Shown: in pieces, positions 25,845 to 33,758 of the stretch
Layout: each line of letters starts with the position of its first letter
Position numbering within the stretch: the first letter of the stretch is position 1
Assembly: GCF_042680685.1 (NCBI RefSeq)
Contig: NZ_JBHUEA010000014.1
Location: 33,997-97,996 of the forward strand
Length of the DNA: 64,000 bases
From: Amnibacterium endophyticum
GTDB lineage: Bacteria; Actinomycetota; Actinomycetes; Actinomycetales; Microbacteriaceae
Direction of reading: 5' to 3'
Notes under the pieces: generated by a model
Told to the model about the DNA's origin: nothing
Databases searched by the model: none
Seen by the model: only the letters and a program-made list of their open reading frames with translations
Made by a program: the position numbers and the translations under genes

Positions 25845-27050
25845 GTGGAGGCGGACCCGGTCGCGGTGCAGCGGCGGACGCTGCGGGTGGTCGTCGCGAG
25901 CCAGGTGCTCGGCGGCGCAGGACTCGCTGCCGGCATCACCGTCGGCGGGCTGCTCGCGGCGCAGCTGCTCGGCGGCGCCGTCTACGCGGGCCTGCCCGTC
26001 GCGGCGCTGACCCTCGGGTCCGCGGTCTCCGCCTTCCTGATCGGCCGCGGCGTGCAGCGGTACGGGCGCCGCCCGGCGCTCGCGGCCGGCTTCACGACGG
26101 GCGCGGTGGGAGCGGCCGGGGTCGTGGTCGCCGGCGCGACCGGCTCGGCCGCGCTCCTCTTCGCCGCGCTCGTCGTCTACGGGGCGGGGTCGGCGACCAA
26201 CCTGCAGGCGCGGTACGCGGGCACCGACCTGGCGCCCGCGGAGCGTCGTGCCACGGCCGTCAGCATCGCGCTCGTCTCCACGACCGCGGGCGCCGTCGCC
26301 GGGCCGAACCTGGTCACGGCGACCGGCGCCCTCGCGGCCGCCTGGGGCCTGCCCGCGCTCGTCGGCCCCTTCCTGCTCGCGGGCGCCGCCTACCTCGCCG
26401 CGGCCGCCGTGCTCACCGCGCTGCTCCGCCCGGACCCGTTCCTGCTCGCACGCAGCCTCCGCGCGGCAACGCCGGTGCGGGACGCGGCGCCGCCCGGCGG
26501 GCTCCGCCGCGGCGTGCTCGTCGGGGCGACGGTGCTCGTGATCGCGCAGGTCGCGATGACCGCGATCATGACGATGACCCCCGTGCACCTGGCGCAGCAC
26601 CACCACGACCTGCGGGCCGTCGGGCTCGTCATCGGGCTGCACGTCGCCGCGATGTACCTGCCGTCGCTCGGCACCGGCCTGCTCGTGGACCGGATCGGCC
26701 GCACGCGGATGGCCGTGGCGGCGGGCGTCGTGCTGCTCACCGCAGGCGTCGCCGCGGCGGTGCTCGGCGACTCGGTCGCGGCGTCCGCGACGGCGCTCGT
26801 GCTGCTCGGGCTCGGCTGGAACATCGGCCTCATCACCGGCACGGCGATGGTGGTCGACGCGACGACCCCGGAGGAGCGGGGCCGGGTGCAGGGCTCCGTC
26901 GACGTGCTGGTGGCGCTCTCCGGCGCGGGCGGCGGCGCGATCTCGGGCGTGGTCGCGGCGGCGGCGGGCTACAGCGCGCTCGCGATCGGCTGCGGGGTGC
27001 TCGCGGTGCTGCTCGTGCCCGTGGTGCTGCTGCGCCGCGCCGCCGCCTGA
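25845..27050 (+). CDS. MFS transporter
   Basis: About 401 residues with twelve hydrophobic helices. The loop 2-3 motif reads GRGVQRYGRRPALAAGF, matching the G-x3-D/R-x2-GRR signature, and the matching loop in the second half reads LLVDRIGRTRMAVA. It is a drug/proton-type exporter by overall look; the substrate cannot be told. The start is uncertain: GTG 25845 suits the usual short N-terminus, but GTG 25827, GTG 25839 and ATG 25788 are in frame, the last lying inside the PadR palindrome. Divergent from the PadR operon. Confidence 0.82.
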   Translation: MEADPVAVQRRTLRVVVASQVLGGAGLAAGITVGGLLAAQLLGGAVYAGLPVAALTLGSAVSAFLIGRGVQRYGRRPALAAGFTTGAVGAAGVVVAGATGSAALLFAALVVYGAGSATNLQARYAGTDLAPAERRATAVSIALVSTTAGAVAGPNLVTATGALAAAWGLPALVGPFLLAGAAYLAAAAVLTALLRPDPFLLARSLRAATPVRDAAPPGGLRRGVLVGATVLVIAQVAMTAIMTMTPVHLAQHHHDLRAVGLVIGLHVAAMYLPSLGTGLLVDRIGRTRMAVAAGVVLLTAGVAAAVLGDSVAASATALVLLGLGWNIGLITGTAMVVDATTPEERGRVQGSVDVLVALSGAGGGAISGVVAAAAGYSALAIGCGVLAVLLVPVVLLRRAAA

Positions 27051-27065
27051 GCGCGCCCGCGGCGC

Positions 27066-27079
27066 TCGCGGATCCGCGA
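27066..27079. repeat. Minimal family A palindrome
   Basis: TCGCGGATCCGCGA is a perfect 14-bp palindrome in the 34-nt gap between two convergent MFS genes. It equals the end module of the family A elements joined to itself, so it may be a stripped or precursor form. Confidence 0.5.
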
Positions 27080-27084
27080 ACCCC

Positions 27085-28284
27085 TCAGGCGGGCTGCGGC
27101 GCGGGTGCGGAGCGGGTGAGCGGCACCGCGACGACCAGCACCGCGACGCCGCAGACCGCCATCGCGGGTCCGGCGCCGACGACGGCGGCGACCGGGCCGG
27201 CGAGCAGCGGGCCGCCCCCCTGCGCCGTCATCATCCCGACGCCCATCAGGCCGAAGCCGATCGCCTCCCGGCCGGCGGGGAGGCCCTCCCGGAAGGCCGC
27301 CTGCCCGCCGAGGGCGTAGGCGAGGCCGACGGAGGACGCCCCGAGCAGCAGCACCGCGACCGCCGGCGGCGGGGTCAGGGCGAGCGGCAGCGGCGCCGCG
27401 CCGAGGAGCAGCAGCAGGGGCAGCACCAGGCGCTCCCGCGTCGCGGGGCGGCAGAAGCGGCCGATCAGCACCTCGCCGGCGAACGCGCCGGCCGGCGGCG
27501 CGCCGATCAGCAGCGCCGTGGTGATGCCGTCGGCGCGCAGCTCGCCCGCGTAGGCGACGGCGAGGGACTCCGCGCCGACGAACAGCCCGAGCGGCACCCA
27601 CCACCGCAGCAGCAGGCCGCGCAGCAGCGGCGCGCGGAGCACGGCCGTGTACCCGCGCAGCGTGAGGGCGAGGTGCCAGCGCTCCGCGGCGGCGGGCACG
27701 GGCAGCCGCGGCAGGCCGACGGCGAGCACCACGGCGGACAGCGCCTCCACGCCCGCCGCGACGAGCAGCGCCGGGGCGGGGCCGAGGGCCTGCAGCGTCG
27801 CGCCGCCGAGGGCGATGCCCGCGAGCTGCGCGACCATCGAGGTCATCGTGAACAGGCTGCGGCCGAGCACGTACCGGTCGCCGGTGAGCAGCCGCGAGAC
27901 GAGCGCCGACTGCCCCGCGGTGAAGAGCGGCTGGACGAGCGCCGCGGCGGCGACGAGGGCGATGCCGCCGCCGACGCCGCCCAGCCCGGCCGCGAGCAGC
28001 GCCGCGACGACGGCGCGGGTCACCGAGCCGAGCGGCAGCAGCAGACGGGCGGGCACCCGGTCGGCGAGCGAGGGCAGCACCGCGCCCCCGACGACCTGCG
28101 GCAGGAAGCCCGCGGCGAAGGCCGCCGACGACAGCGCGGGGTTCCCCGTGGCGTCGTAGACCGCCACCGAGAACGCGAGCACCTGCAGCGAGGCGCCGGC
28201 CATCGCGAGCGCGGCGCCCCCGTACAGCGCGGGGAAGCCGCGGGAGGCGAACACGGAGCGGTAGGTCGTGCGCGCCTCGGTCAC
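27085..28284 (-). CDS. MFS transporter
   Basis: A 399-residue twelve-helix transporter of the type with loop 2-3 PSLADRVPARLLLPLGS and a long central loop after helix 6. TAVYDATGNPALSSAAFAAGFLPQ-like openings are seen in actinobacterial MFS exporters encoded beside a DUF5937/ArsR-type regulator, as here. The GTG at 28284 has CACGCT 6 nt upstream, so it is probably leaderless. It is divergent from the regulator gene with an inverted repeat between them, and repression by that regulator is inferred. Confidence 0.85.
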   Translation of the reverse strand: MTEARTTYRSVFASRGFPALYGGAALAMAGASLQVLAFSVAVYDATGNPALSSAAFAAGFLPQVVGGAVLPSLADRVPARLLLPLGSVTRAVVAALLAAGLGGVGGGIALVAAAALVQPLFTAGQSALVSRLLTGDRYVLGRSLFTMTSMVAQLAGIALGGATLQALGPAPALLVAAGVEALSAVVLAVGLPRLPVPAAAERWHLALTLRGYTAVLRAPLLRGLLLRWWVPLGLFVGAESLAVAYAGELRADGITTALLIGAPPAGAFAGEVLIGRFCRPATRERLVLPLLLLLGAAPLPLALTPPPAVAVLLLGASSVGLAYALGGQAAFREGLPAGREAIGFGLMGVGMMTAQGGGPLLAGPVAAVVGAGPAMAVCGVAVLVVAVPLTRSAPAPQPA

Positions 28285-28322
28285 GGCAGCAGCGTGCGCC
28301 GAGCAGGCCTCCCGTGCGAGAG

Positions 28323-28340
28323 TTTCGCCGTGTGGCGAAA
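28323..28340. promoter_or_regulatory. Inverted repeat between the MFS gene and its ArsR-like regulator
   Basis: TTTCGCC-GTGT-GGCGAAA is a perfect 7-bp inverted repeat with an AT-rich edge, 9 nt before the regulator start. It is a candidate operator for the divergent pair. Confidence 0.5.
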
Positions 28341-28349
28341 GGAGGAGCG

Positions 28350-29309
28350 GTGCTGCGCCTCCTCGTCGGGCCCGCGGACCTCGCCGCGACCCGGTTCGCC
28401 GTCTCGCCGGTCTTCGAGCTGGCGATGCTGCTGCGCGCCCTTGTCGGCTCGCCGCCCCGCTCGCTTACCCGGCGCTTCGGCTCCGGACTGGACGCGCTCC
28501 GCGACGACGACGCGGTCCGGGCCTTCGTCTTCCTGCACGGCCCGGGCTACGGCGCCTCCTTCGCCGCCCCGCCGCCGACCGGCATGGAGCAGACGATCGA
28601 GGCGGACCTCCGCGCGCTCCGCGGTGCGGAGCCGGCGGACGTCGCGACCGGCCTGCGCGAGGTGCTGCGCCGCCGCCGGCCCGACGCGGCCGTCGGCGCG
28701 CTGCTCGCGGCGCCGGACGTCACCTCCCGGCTGGCCGACGGCGTGCAGCGGGCGTGGGACCGGCTGCTCGCTCCGGACTGGGCGCGCGTGCGGGCGGTGC
28801 TGGAGCGCGACGTGCGGTTCCGTGCCGAGCGGCTCGCGCGCGACGGGTGGTCCGCCGCGCTGTCCGGCGTGCACGCGGGCCTCGCGTGGCGCGACGGCGG
28901 CGTCGAGATCGAGTCGTCCGCGGACGGCGTGGAGGACCTCGCCGGCCGGGGCCTGCTGCTCGTGCCCTCGGTGTTCCTCGTCGCGCAGCGGCTCGCCGTG
29001 ATCGACGACGCCCCCTGGCAGCCGACCGTCGTCTACCCGGCCCGGGGCGCCGGGCTGGTGCTCGAGGAGGCGCCCGCGCCGGTGGACCCGCTCGCGCCGC
29101 TGCTCGGCCGCACCCGCGCGGGGCTGCTGCTGGCGCTCGCCGTGCCGTCGTCCACGACCCAGCTGGCGCGCCTGACCGGGGCGTCCCTCGGCGCGACGGG
29201 CGACCACCTGCGGGTGCTGCTGGACGCGGGGCTGGTCACGCGGAGCCGGCTCGCGCGCTCCGTCGTCTACCGCCGCACGCCGCTCGGCGACGCCCTCGCC
29301 GGCCCCTGA
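28350..29309 (+). CDS. ArsR/DUF5937-type winged-helix regulator
   Basis: A 319-residue protein. The N-terminus VLRLLVGPADLAATRFAVSPVFEL is the DUF5937 opening found in large ArsR-like regulators. The C-terminal ~80 residues hold the winged helix (TTQLARLTGASLGATGDHLRVLLDAGLVTRSRLARSVVYRRTPLGDAL). No metal-binding cysteine motif is present, so it is not a classic metal sensor. The GTG at 28350 is fixed by GGAGGAG 2-8 nt upstream; the earlier in-frame start at 28314 is rejected. Its stop codon is part of the family C palindrome. Confidence 0.83.
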   Translation: MLRLLVGPADLAATRFAVSPVFELAMLLRALVGSPPRSLTRRFGSGLDALRDDDAVRAFVFLHGPGYGASFAAPPPTGMEQTIEADLRALRGAEPADVATGLREVLRRRRPDAAVGALLAAPDVTSRLADGVQRAWDRLLAPDWARVRAVLERDVRFRAERLARDGWSAALSGVHAGLAWRDGGVEIESSADGVEDLAGRGLLLVPSVFLVAQRLAVIDDAPWQPTVVYPARGAGLVLEEAPAPVDPLAPLLGRTRAGLLLALAVPSSTTQLARLTGASLGATGDHLRVLLDAGLVTRSRLARSVVYRRTPLGDALAGP

Positions 29310-29363
29310 GCTCCGTTTCGAAGGTGATCCCGGCAGGCGGAATCACCTTCGAAACGGAGCTCA
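29307..29363. repeat. Dispersed intergenic palindrome, family C copy 1
   Basis: Two 22-nt arms (29307-29328 and 29342-29363) match perfectly around a 13-nt loop. The core is CGTTTCGAAGGTGAT. The two outer triplets are the TGA stops of the convergent regulator and alanine dehydrogenase genes, so the palindrome starts and ends exactly at the two stop codons. A second copy lies at 38299. Confidence 0.88.
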
Positions 29364-30446
29364 GCGCTCGAGGGCGTGGGCGACGTGCGGGTTCACGACG
29401 TCGCCGGCTCGCACGTTCACGCCCGCGGCGAGCGCGGGATCCGCGGCCACGGCCGCCTCCGGCCCCTGCTCCGCGAGCGCGACCACGTACGGCAGCGTCG
29501 CGTTCGTCAGCGCCCGGGTGGACGTCGCGGGCACAGCGCCCGGCATGTTCGCGACGCAGTAGTAGATCGCGTCGTGCACCCGGAACACCGGGTCGTCGTG
29601 CGTCGTCGGGCGGGAGCCCTCGAAGCAGCCGCCCTGGTCGATCGCGATGTCGACCAGCACGCTGCCCGGCCGCATCGCGGCGACCATCTCGTCCGTGACG
29701 AGCTTCGGCGCGCGCTCGCCCGGGATCAGCACCGAGCCGACCACCAGGTCGGCCGCGGCGACCTGGTCACCGATCTCCGCGTAGGTGCTGGTGCGGGTCT
29801 GGATGCGGTCGCCGAAGCGCACCTCGAGCGCCCGCAGGCGCGGCAGGCTGATGTCGAACACCGTCACGTCGGCGCCGAGCCCGACCGCCGCCGCGGTCGC
29901 GTGCTCGCCCGCCGTGCCGCCGCCGATGACGACGACCTTCGCCTTCGGCGTGCCGGCGACGCCGCCGAGCAGCAGGCCCGCCCCGCCCTCCGCGGCGAGC
30001 AGGTGGAAGCCGCCCATCTGCACGGACAGGCGACCCGCGACCTCCGACATCGGGATCAGCAGCGGCAGGCTGCGGTCGGCCGGCTGCACCGTCTCGTAGG
30101 CGATCGCGGTGGTGCCGGAGGCGAGGAGCGCGTCGACGAGCGGGCGGTCGGCGGCCAGGTGCAGGTAGGTGAAGAGGGTCTGGTCCGCGCGCAGGAGGCC
30201 GTACTCGGACTCGACCGGCTCCTTGACCTTCAGCAGCAGCGCGGCGTCGCCCCACACGGCGGCGGCGTCCGGCGCGATGCGGGCGCCCGCCGCCTCGTAG
30301 GCCGCGTCCGCGAAGCCGGAGCCGACGCCCGCGCCCGCCTGCACGACGACCTCGTGGCCGCGGCGCAACAGCTCCACGACCCCGCCGGGCGTCGCCGCGA
30401 CCCGGAACTCGTTGTTCTTGACCTCCGCGGGCACGCCGATCAGCAC
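29361..30446 (-). CDS. ald: Alanine dehydrogenase
   Basis: A 361-residue NAD-dependent enzyme that interconverts L-alanine and pyruvate plus ammonia. The opening LIGVPAEVKNNEFRVAATP carries the substrate-binding Arg15. Then come KVKEP, YLHLAAD with the catalytic His, SEVAGRLSVQMG, and the Rossmann motif VVVIGGGTAGEHA. The C-terminal part CVANMPGAVPATSTRALTNATLPY is well conserved. The GTG at 30446 follows GAGGAGTGG. It is divergent from an MFS gene 149 nt away. Confidence 0.95.
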   Translation of the reverse strand: MLIGVPAEVKNNEFRVAATPGGVVELLRRGHEVVVQAGAGVGSGFADAAYEAAGARIAPDAAAVWGDAALLLKVKEPVESEYGLLRADQTLFTYLHLAADRPLVDALLASGTTAIAYETVQPADRSLPLLIPMSEVAGRLSVQMGGFHLLAAEGGAGLLLGGVAGTPKAKVVVIGGGTAGEHATAAAVGLGADVTVFDISLPRLRALEVRFGDRIQTRTSTYAEIGDQVAAADLVVGSVLIPGERAPKLVTDEMVAAMRPGSVLVDIAIDQGGCFEGSRPTTHDDPVFRVHDAIYYCVANMPGAVPATSTRALTNATLPYVVALAEQGPEAAVAADPALAAGVNVRAGDVVNPHVAHALER

Positions 30447-30595
30447 GTCGCCACTCCTCACCCGACGCGGCGGATCTCGCGCGTCGCGGTCATTCTGGCG
30501 CCGCGCCCCTCCGGGCGGGAGGCCCGTCGTCACGGCGGACGGCGTCGTCCGGTGCGCCGTCCGCGCGCTCAGCGTCGGCCTGGAAGGGTTGCGGG

Positions 30596-31774
30596 GTGCG
30601 GCGGGGGAGCGGGATCGGGCTGCTGCTCGCGGCGATCGTCCTGCTCGCGTTCCAGCTGCGCAGCCCGCTCGTCGCGCTGGCGCCCGTCGCGGGCGAGGCG
30701 CAGCGGGACTGGGCGGTGTCGCCGGCCGCCTTCGGGCTGCTGACGACCGTGCCCCTGCTCTGCTTCGGCCTCGCGACGCCGATCGCCCCCTGGCTCGCCC
30801 GCCGCGTCGGGCTCGAGGGCGCGATCGAGGTCTGCGTCGGCGGCATCGTCGTCGCCACCGTGCTCCGCTCGATCGACGGGTTCGGCTTCGCGCTCGCCGC
30901 CGTCGTGCTGCTCGGGCTCGCGATCACGATCGGCAACGTGCTCGTGCCCACCGTGATCCGGCGGGACGTGCCGGCGCGCGGCCGCGGCGCCGCGACCAGC
31001 GTCTACTCGGTCGCCATCAACGTCGGCACCATGGTGACGGCGCTGATCACGGTGCCGCTCGCCGCCGCCGTGGGGTGGCGGCCGGCCGTCGCCGTCTGGA
31101 GCATCGCGGGGGTGCTGACCGCCGCAGTCTGGCTGGTCGTGCTGCGCCGCGGCCGCACCGTCGACGCGCCGCCCGCGCCCACGGCCGCGTCCCCGCGCTT
31201 CCGCCCCGACGCCCTCGTGCTGCTGCTCGCGGCCGCCTTCGCGGCGCAGTCCAGCAGCTACTACGGCATCACGACGTGGCTGCCGACGCTGCTCGCGGAC
31301 GAGCGCGGCTACTCGGCCACGACCGCCGGATCCGCGTCCTCCGTGTTCCAGCTCGCCGGCATCGCGGGGGCGATCGGGGTGCCGGTGCTCGCGCTGCGGT
31401 TCCGGCCGCGCACCGTCATCGCGCTGCTCGGGGTGCTCTGGATGAGCCTGCCGGTCGTGCTGCTCGTCGCGCCGGAGCACTTCCTGATCGGCAGCATCAC
31501 CGGCGGGATCGCGCAGGGCGGCGGCTTCACGGCGATCTTCACGATCATCTCGGAGGTGGGCGGCGACGCCCGCCGCACCACGGCGCTCTCCGCCTTCGTG
31601 CAATCGTGCGGCTACCTCGTCGCCGCCGCCGCACCGCCCGTCGTCGGCGCGGTGCACCAGGTCGTCGGCGGGTGGTTCGCGCCGATGCTGGTGGTGCTCG
31701 GTACGACCGCCGGCTTCCTCGTCTTCGGCGTGCTCGCCGCGACGCTCGCCGCGCGGCACCCCGTCCGCGTCTGA
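30596..31774 (+). CDS. MFS transporter of the CynX/NimT type
   Basis: A 392-residue twelve-helix transporter. The opening LLAAIVLLAFQLRSPLVALAPVAGE and the loop PIAPWLARRVGLE match the cyanate/nitroimidazole (CynX/NimT) branch, in which the first helix has a conserved LR(S/T)P-x-x-A-x-x-P. Real substrates of most members are unknown, and no cyanase gene is nearby. The GTG at 30596 has AAGGGT 6 nt upstream. It ends at a family A repeat. Confidence 0.85.
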   Translation: MRRGSGIGLLLAAIVLLAFQLRSPLVALAPVAGEAQRDWAVSPAAFGLLTTVPLLCFGLATPIAPWLARRVGLEGAIEVCVGGIVVATVLRSIDGFGFALAAVVLLGLAITIGNVLVPTVIRRDVPARGRGAATSVYSVAINVGTMVTALITVPLAAAVGWRPAVAVWSIAGVLTAAVWLVVLRRGRTVDAPPAPTAASPRFRPDALVLLLAAAFAAQSSSYYGITTWLPTLLADERGYSATTAGSASSVFQLAGIAGAIGVPVLALRFRPRTVIALLGVLWMSLPVVLLVAPEHFLIGSITGGIAQGGGFTAIFTIISEVGGDARRTTALSAFVQSCGYLVAAAAPPVVGAVHQVVGGWFAPMLVVLGTTAGFLVFGVLAATLAARHPVRV

Positions 31775-31786
31775 CCGCCCGCCCCT

Positions 31787-31906
31787 TCGCGGATCCGCAG
31801 TTCCTGCGCGGATCCGCAGTTCTGGCGCGACACGCCGCCACTCGCGCCCGAGCAGCGGCGTGTCGACCGGTTTCTGCGGATCGACGGGACTTCTGCGGAT
31901 CCGCGA
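31787..31906. repeat. Dispersed intergenic palindrome, family A copy 2
   Basis: A 120-bp element between convergent genes. Ends: TCGCGGATCCGCAG (31787-31800) and its complement (31893-31906). Inside: a second CGCGGATCCGCAG copy, then CGACACGCCGC paired with GCGGCGTGTCG (to 31865). Order and spacing match copy 1 up to the inner stem, with an added CTGCGGATCGAC on the right side. Confidence 0.85.
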
Positions 31907-31946
31907 GGGGCGCAGGCCGGGCCGGCGCGGACTGCCGTGGACGGCG

Positions 31947-32513
31947 TCAGTGCTTCGCGGCGGCCTTCTGCGCCTGCTTGTGCTCGCGCACCTTCGCCAG
32001 CGACTCCGGGCTCGTGATGTCGGCGACGCTGCGGAAGCCGTCCTGCCCGTAGTCGCCCGCGGCCTCCCGCCAGCCCGTGCCCGAGAAACGGCCGCGCTTG
32101 CCGAGCAGCGCGAGGAAGATGCGGGCCTTCTGCTCGCCGAAGCCGGGCAGCGCCTTCAGCCGCCGCAGCACCTCCGCGCCGTCCGGGTCGTCGCGGGTCC
32201 AGATCGCGCTCGCGTCGCCGCCCCACTCGTCCTGCACCGCTCCGGCGAGCGCCTGCACGCGGCCCGCCATGGAGCCCGGGTAGCGGTGCACCGCGGGCGT
32301 GACGCGGAAGACCTCGGTCAGGTGCTCCGGGTCCTCGCCCGCGAGCGCCGCAGCGTCGAAGCGGCCCAGCCGCTCGCGGATCTTCGCCGGCCCGGCGAAC
32401 GCGGTCTCCATCGGGACCTGCTGGTCGAGCAGCATCCCGGTCAGCAGGGCGAGGGGGTCGGCGGAGAGCAGCGCGTCCGCGGCCTCGTCGCCGGTGATGT
32501 GCAGGTCGTCCAT
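31947..32513 (-). CDS. HhH-GPD base-excision DNA glycosylase-like protein
   Basis: A 188-residue protein. LTGMLLDQQVPMETAFAGPAKIRERLG is the conserved N-terminal helix pair of the HhH-GPD class. The helix-hairpin-helix is LRRLKALPGFGEQKARIFLALLGKRG, with the LPGFG hairpin. The catalytic Asp of the class falls near GWREAAGDYG. A lysine-rich tail follows. It belongs to a short actinobacterial branch whose damaged base is not defined. TACGGT lies 7 nt before the ATG, so it is probably leaderless. Confidence 0.85.
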   Translation of the reverse strand: MDDLHITGDEAADALLSADPLALLTGMLLDQQVPMETAFAGPAKIRERLGRFDAAALAGEDPEHLTEVFRVTPAVHRYPGSMAGRVQALAGAVQDEWGGDASAIWTRDDPDGAEVLRRLKALPGFGEQKARIFLALLGKRGRFSGTGWREAAGDYGQDGFRSVADITSPESLAKVREHKQAQKAAAKH

Positions 32514-32520
32514 GCCGGCG

Positions 32521-32526
32521 ACCGTA
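32521..32526 (-). promoter_or_regulatory. -10 hexamer of the HhH-GPD gene (leaderless)
   Basis: TACGGT on the minus strand ends 7 nt before the ATG at 32513; it fits TAnnnT and there is no Shine-Dalgarno. Confidence 0.5.
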
Positions 32527-32550
32527 GCGCCGCGCCCCCGTGCGGTCGTC

Positions 32551-32590
32551 AGGTGCAGTTGCGGCGGCACGGTGCGCCGCAACTGCACCT
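32551..32590. repeat. Palindrome sharing its core with the 60198 element (family D/E)
   Basis: AGGTGCAGTTGCGGCG (32551-32566) pairs perfectly with 32575-32590 around an 8-nt loop. The centre GCGGCACGGTGCGCCGC is identical to the centre of the element at 60198-60250, though the outer arms differ. It lies in a divergent intergenic region, so termination is not its obvious job. Confidence 0.75.
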
Positions 32591-32646
32591 GGGGGCCGCA
32601 GCTGCGCGGGGACCGGCGGAGGCGCCGCGGCTGCGAGGATCGAGCC

Positions 32647-33675
32647 ATGCATCTCGGTGTCGACAGCTTCGTCTCCGCGGTCGAGGACCCGCGCACCGGC
32701 CACGTGGTCGGGCCCGCGGAGCGGATGGCCCACCTGCTCGAGGAGATCGCGCTGGCGGACCGGGTAGGCCTGCACTCCTTCGGCATCGGCGAGCACCACC
32801 GGGCCGAGTACTACGACTCGGCCCCGCCCGTGATCCTCGCCGCGGCCGCCGCGCGCACGGAGCGGATCCGGCTCGGCAGCGCGGTCAAGGTGCTCTCCGC
32901 CGACGACCCGGTGCGCGTCTTCCAGCAGTTCGCGACGCTCGACCTCATCTCGAAGGGCCGCATCGACCTCGTCGTCGGCCGCGGCTCGTTCACCGAGGCG
33001 TTCCCGCTGTTCGGCCTCGACCTCGCCGACTACGACTCGCTGTTCGAGGAGAAGCTCGACCTCCTCCTGCGCCTCCGCGACTCCGTCGAGGTCACCTGGG
33101 AGGGCCGGCACCGGCCGCCGCTGCACCAGCAGAGCGTCTACCCGCGGCCGCTGCAGGACCCGCTGCCGATCTGGGTCGGCGTCGGCGGCACCCCGGAGTC
33201 CTTCGCCCGCGCGGGCCTGCTCGGCCTGCCGCTCATGGTCGCGATCATCGGCGGCGAGCCGCGCCAGTTCGCGCCGCTCATCGACCTGTACCGCCGCGCG
33301 GGCGCGCACGCCGGGCACGCGCCCGAGCGCCTGCAGGTCGGCCTGCACGTCTTCGGCTTCGTCGCCGACAGCACGCAGGCGGCCGCGGACACGATCTTCC
33401 CCGGCTGGCACCGCATGTTCACCGCCGTGTCCCGCGAGCGCGGCTTCGCGCCGCCGAGCCGCGCGCAGTTCGACGCGACCTCCGGCCCCGACGGCGCCTT
33501 CTTCATGGGCGACCCGCAGACCGTCGCCGACAAGATCCGGCGGATCGCCGCGCAGGTCGGCGGCGTCGACCGGATGTCGCTGCAGATGACGAACCCGCTG
33601 CTCGCGCACGAGGACCTGCTGCGCGGCATCGAGCTGCTCGGCACCGAGGTCGCCCCGCTCGTCGCCGACGTCTGA
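32647..33675 (+). CDS. Luciferase-like flavin-dependent monooxygenase
   Basis: A 342-residue TIM-barrel protein of the bacterial luciferase-like (LLM) family. Typical blocks are FGIGEHHRAEYYDSAPPVILAAAAARTERIRLGSAVKVLSADDPVRVFQQFATLD, with the EHH motif near 55, and PIWVGVGGTPESFARAGLLGLPLMVAI. The C-terminal ADKIRRIAAQ-x-G motif is present as well. It should use reduced FMN or F420; the substrate is unknown. GAGGAT lies 6 nt before the ATG. Confidence 0.9.
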   Translation: MHLGVDSFVSAVEDPRTGHVVGPAERMAHLLEEIALADRVGLHSFGIGEHHRAEYYDSAPPVILAAAAARTERIRLGSAVKVLSADDPVRVFQQFATLDLISKGRIDLVVGRGSFTEAFPLFGLDLADYDSLFEEKLDLLLRLRDSVEVTWEGRHRPPLHQQSVYPRPLQDPLPIWVGVGGTPESFARAGLLGLPLMVAIIGGEPRQFAPLIDLYRRAGAHAGHAPERLQVGLHVFGFVADSTQAAADTIFPGWHRMFTAVSRERGFAPPSRAQFDATSGPDGAFFMGDPQTVADKIRRIAAQVGGVDRMSLQMTNPLLAHEDLLRGIELLGTEVAPLVADV

Positions 33676-33758
33676 GCGCGACCCCGTCACGACCGGGGCC
33701 GCCCGGTTCCCGACCCGCCTGGAGCGGGACGTCGGCGGGATGCGCTGAGATGGTCGCC

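Noticed and set aside
28285..28349. ATG at 28314 as the start of the ArsR-like gene
   Set aside because: The inverted repeat TTTCGCC-GTGT-GGCGAAA falls inside that extension, and GTG 28350 has an ideal GGAGGAG.
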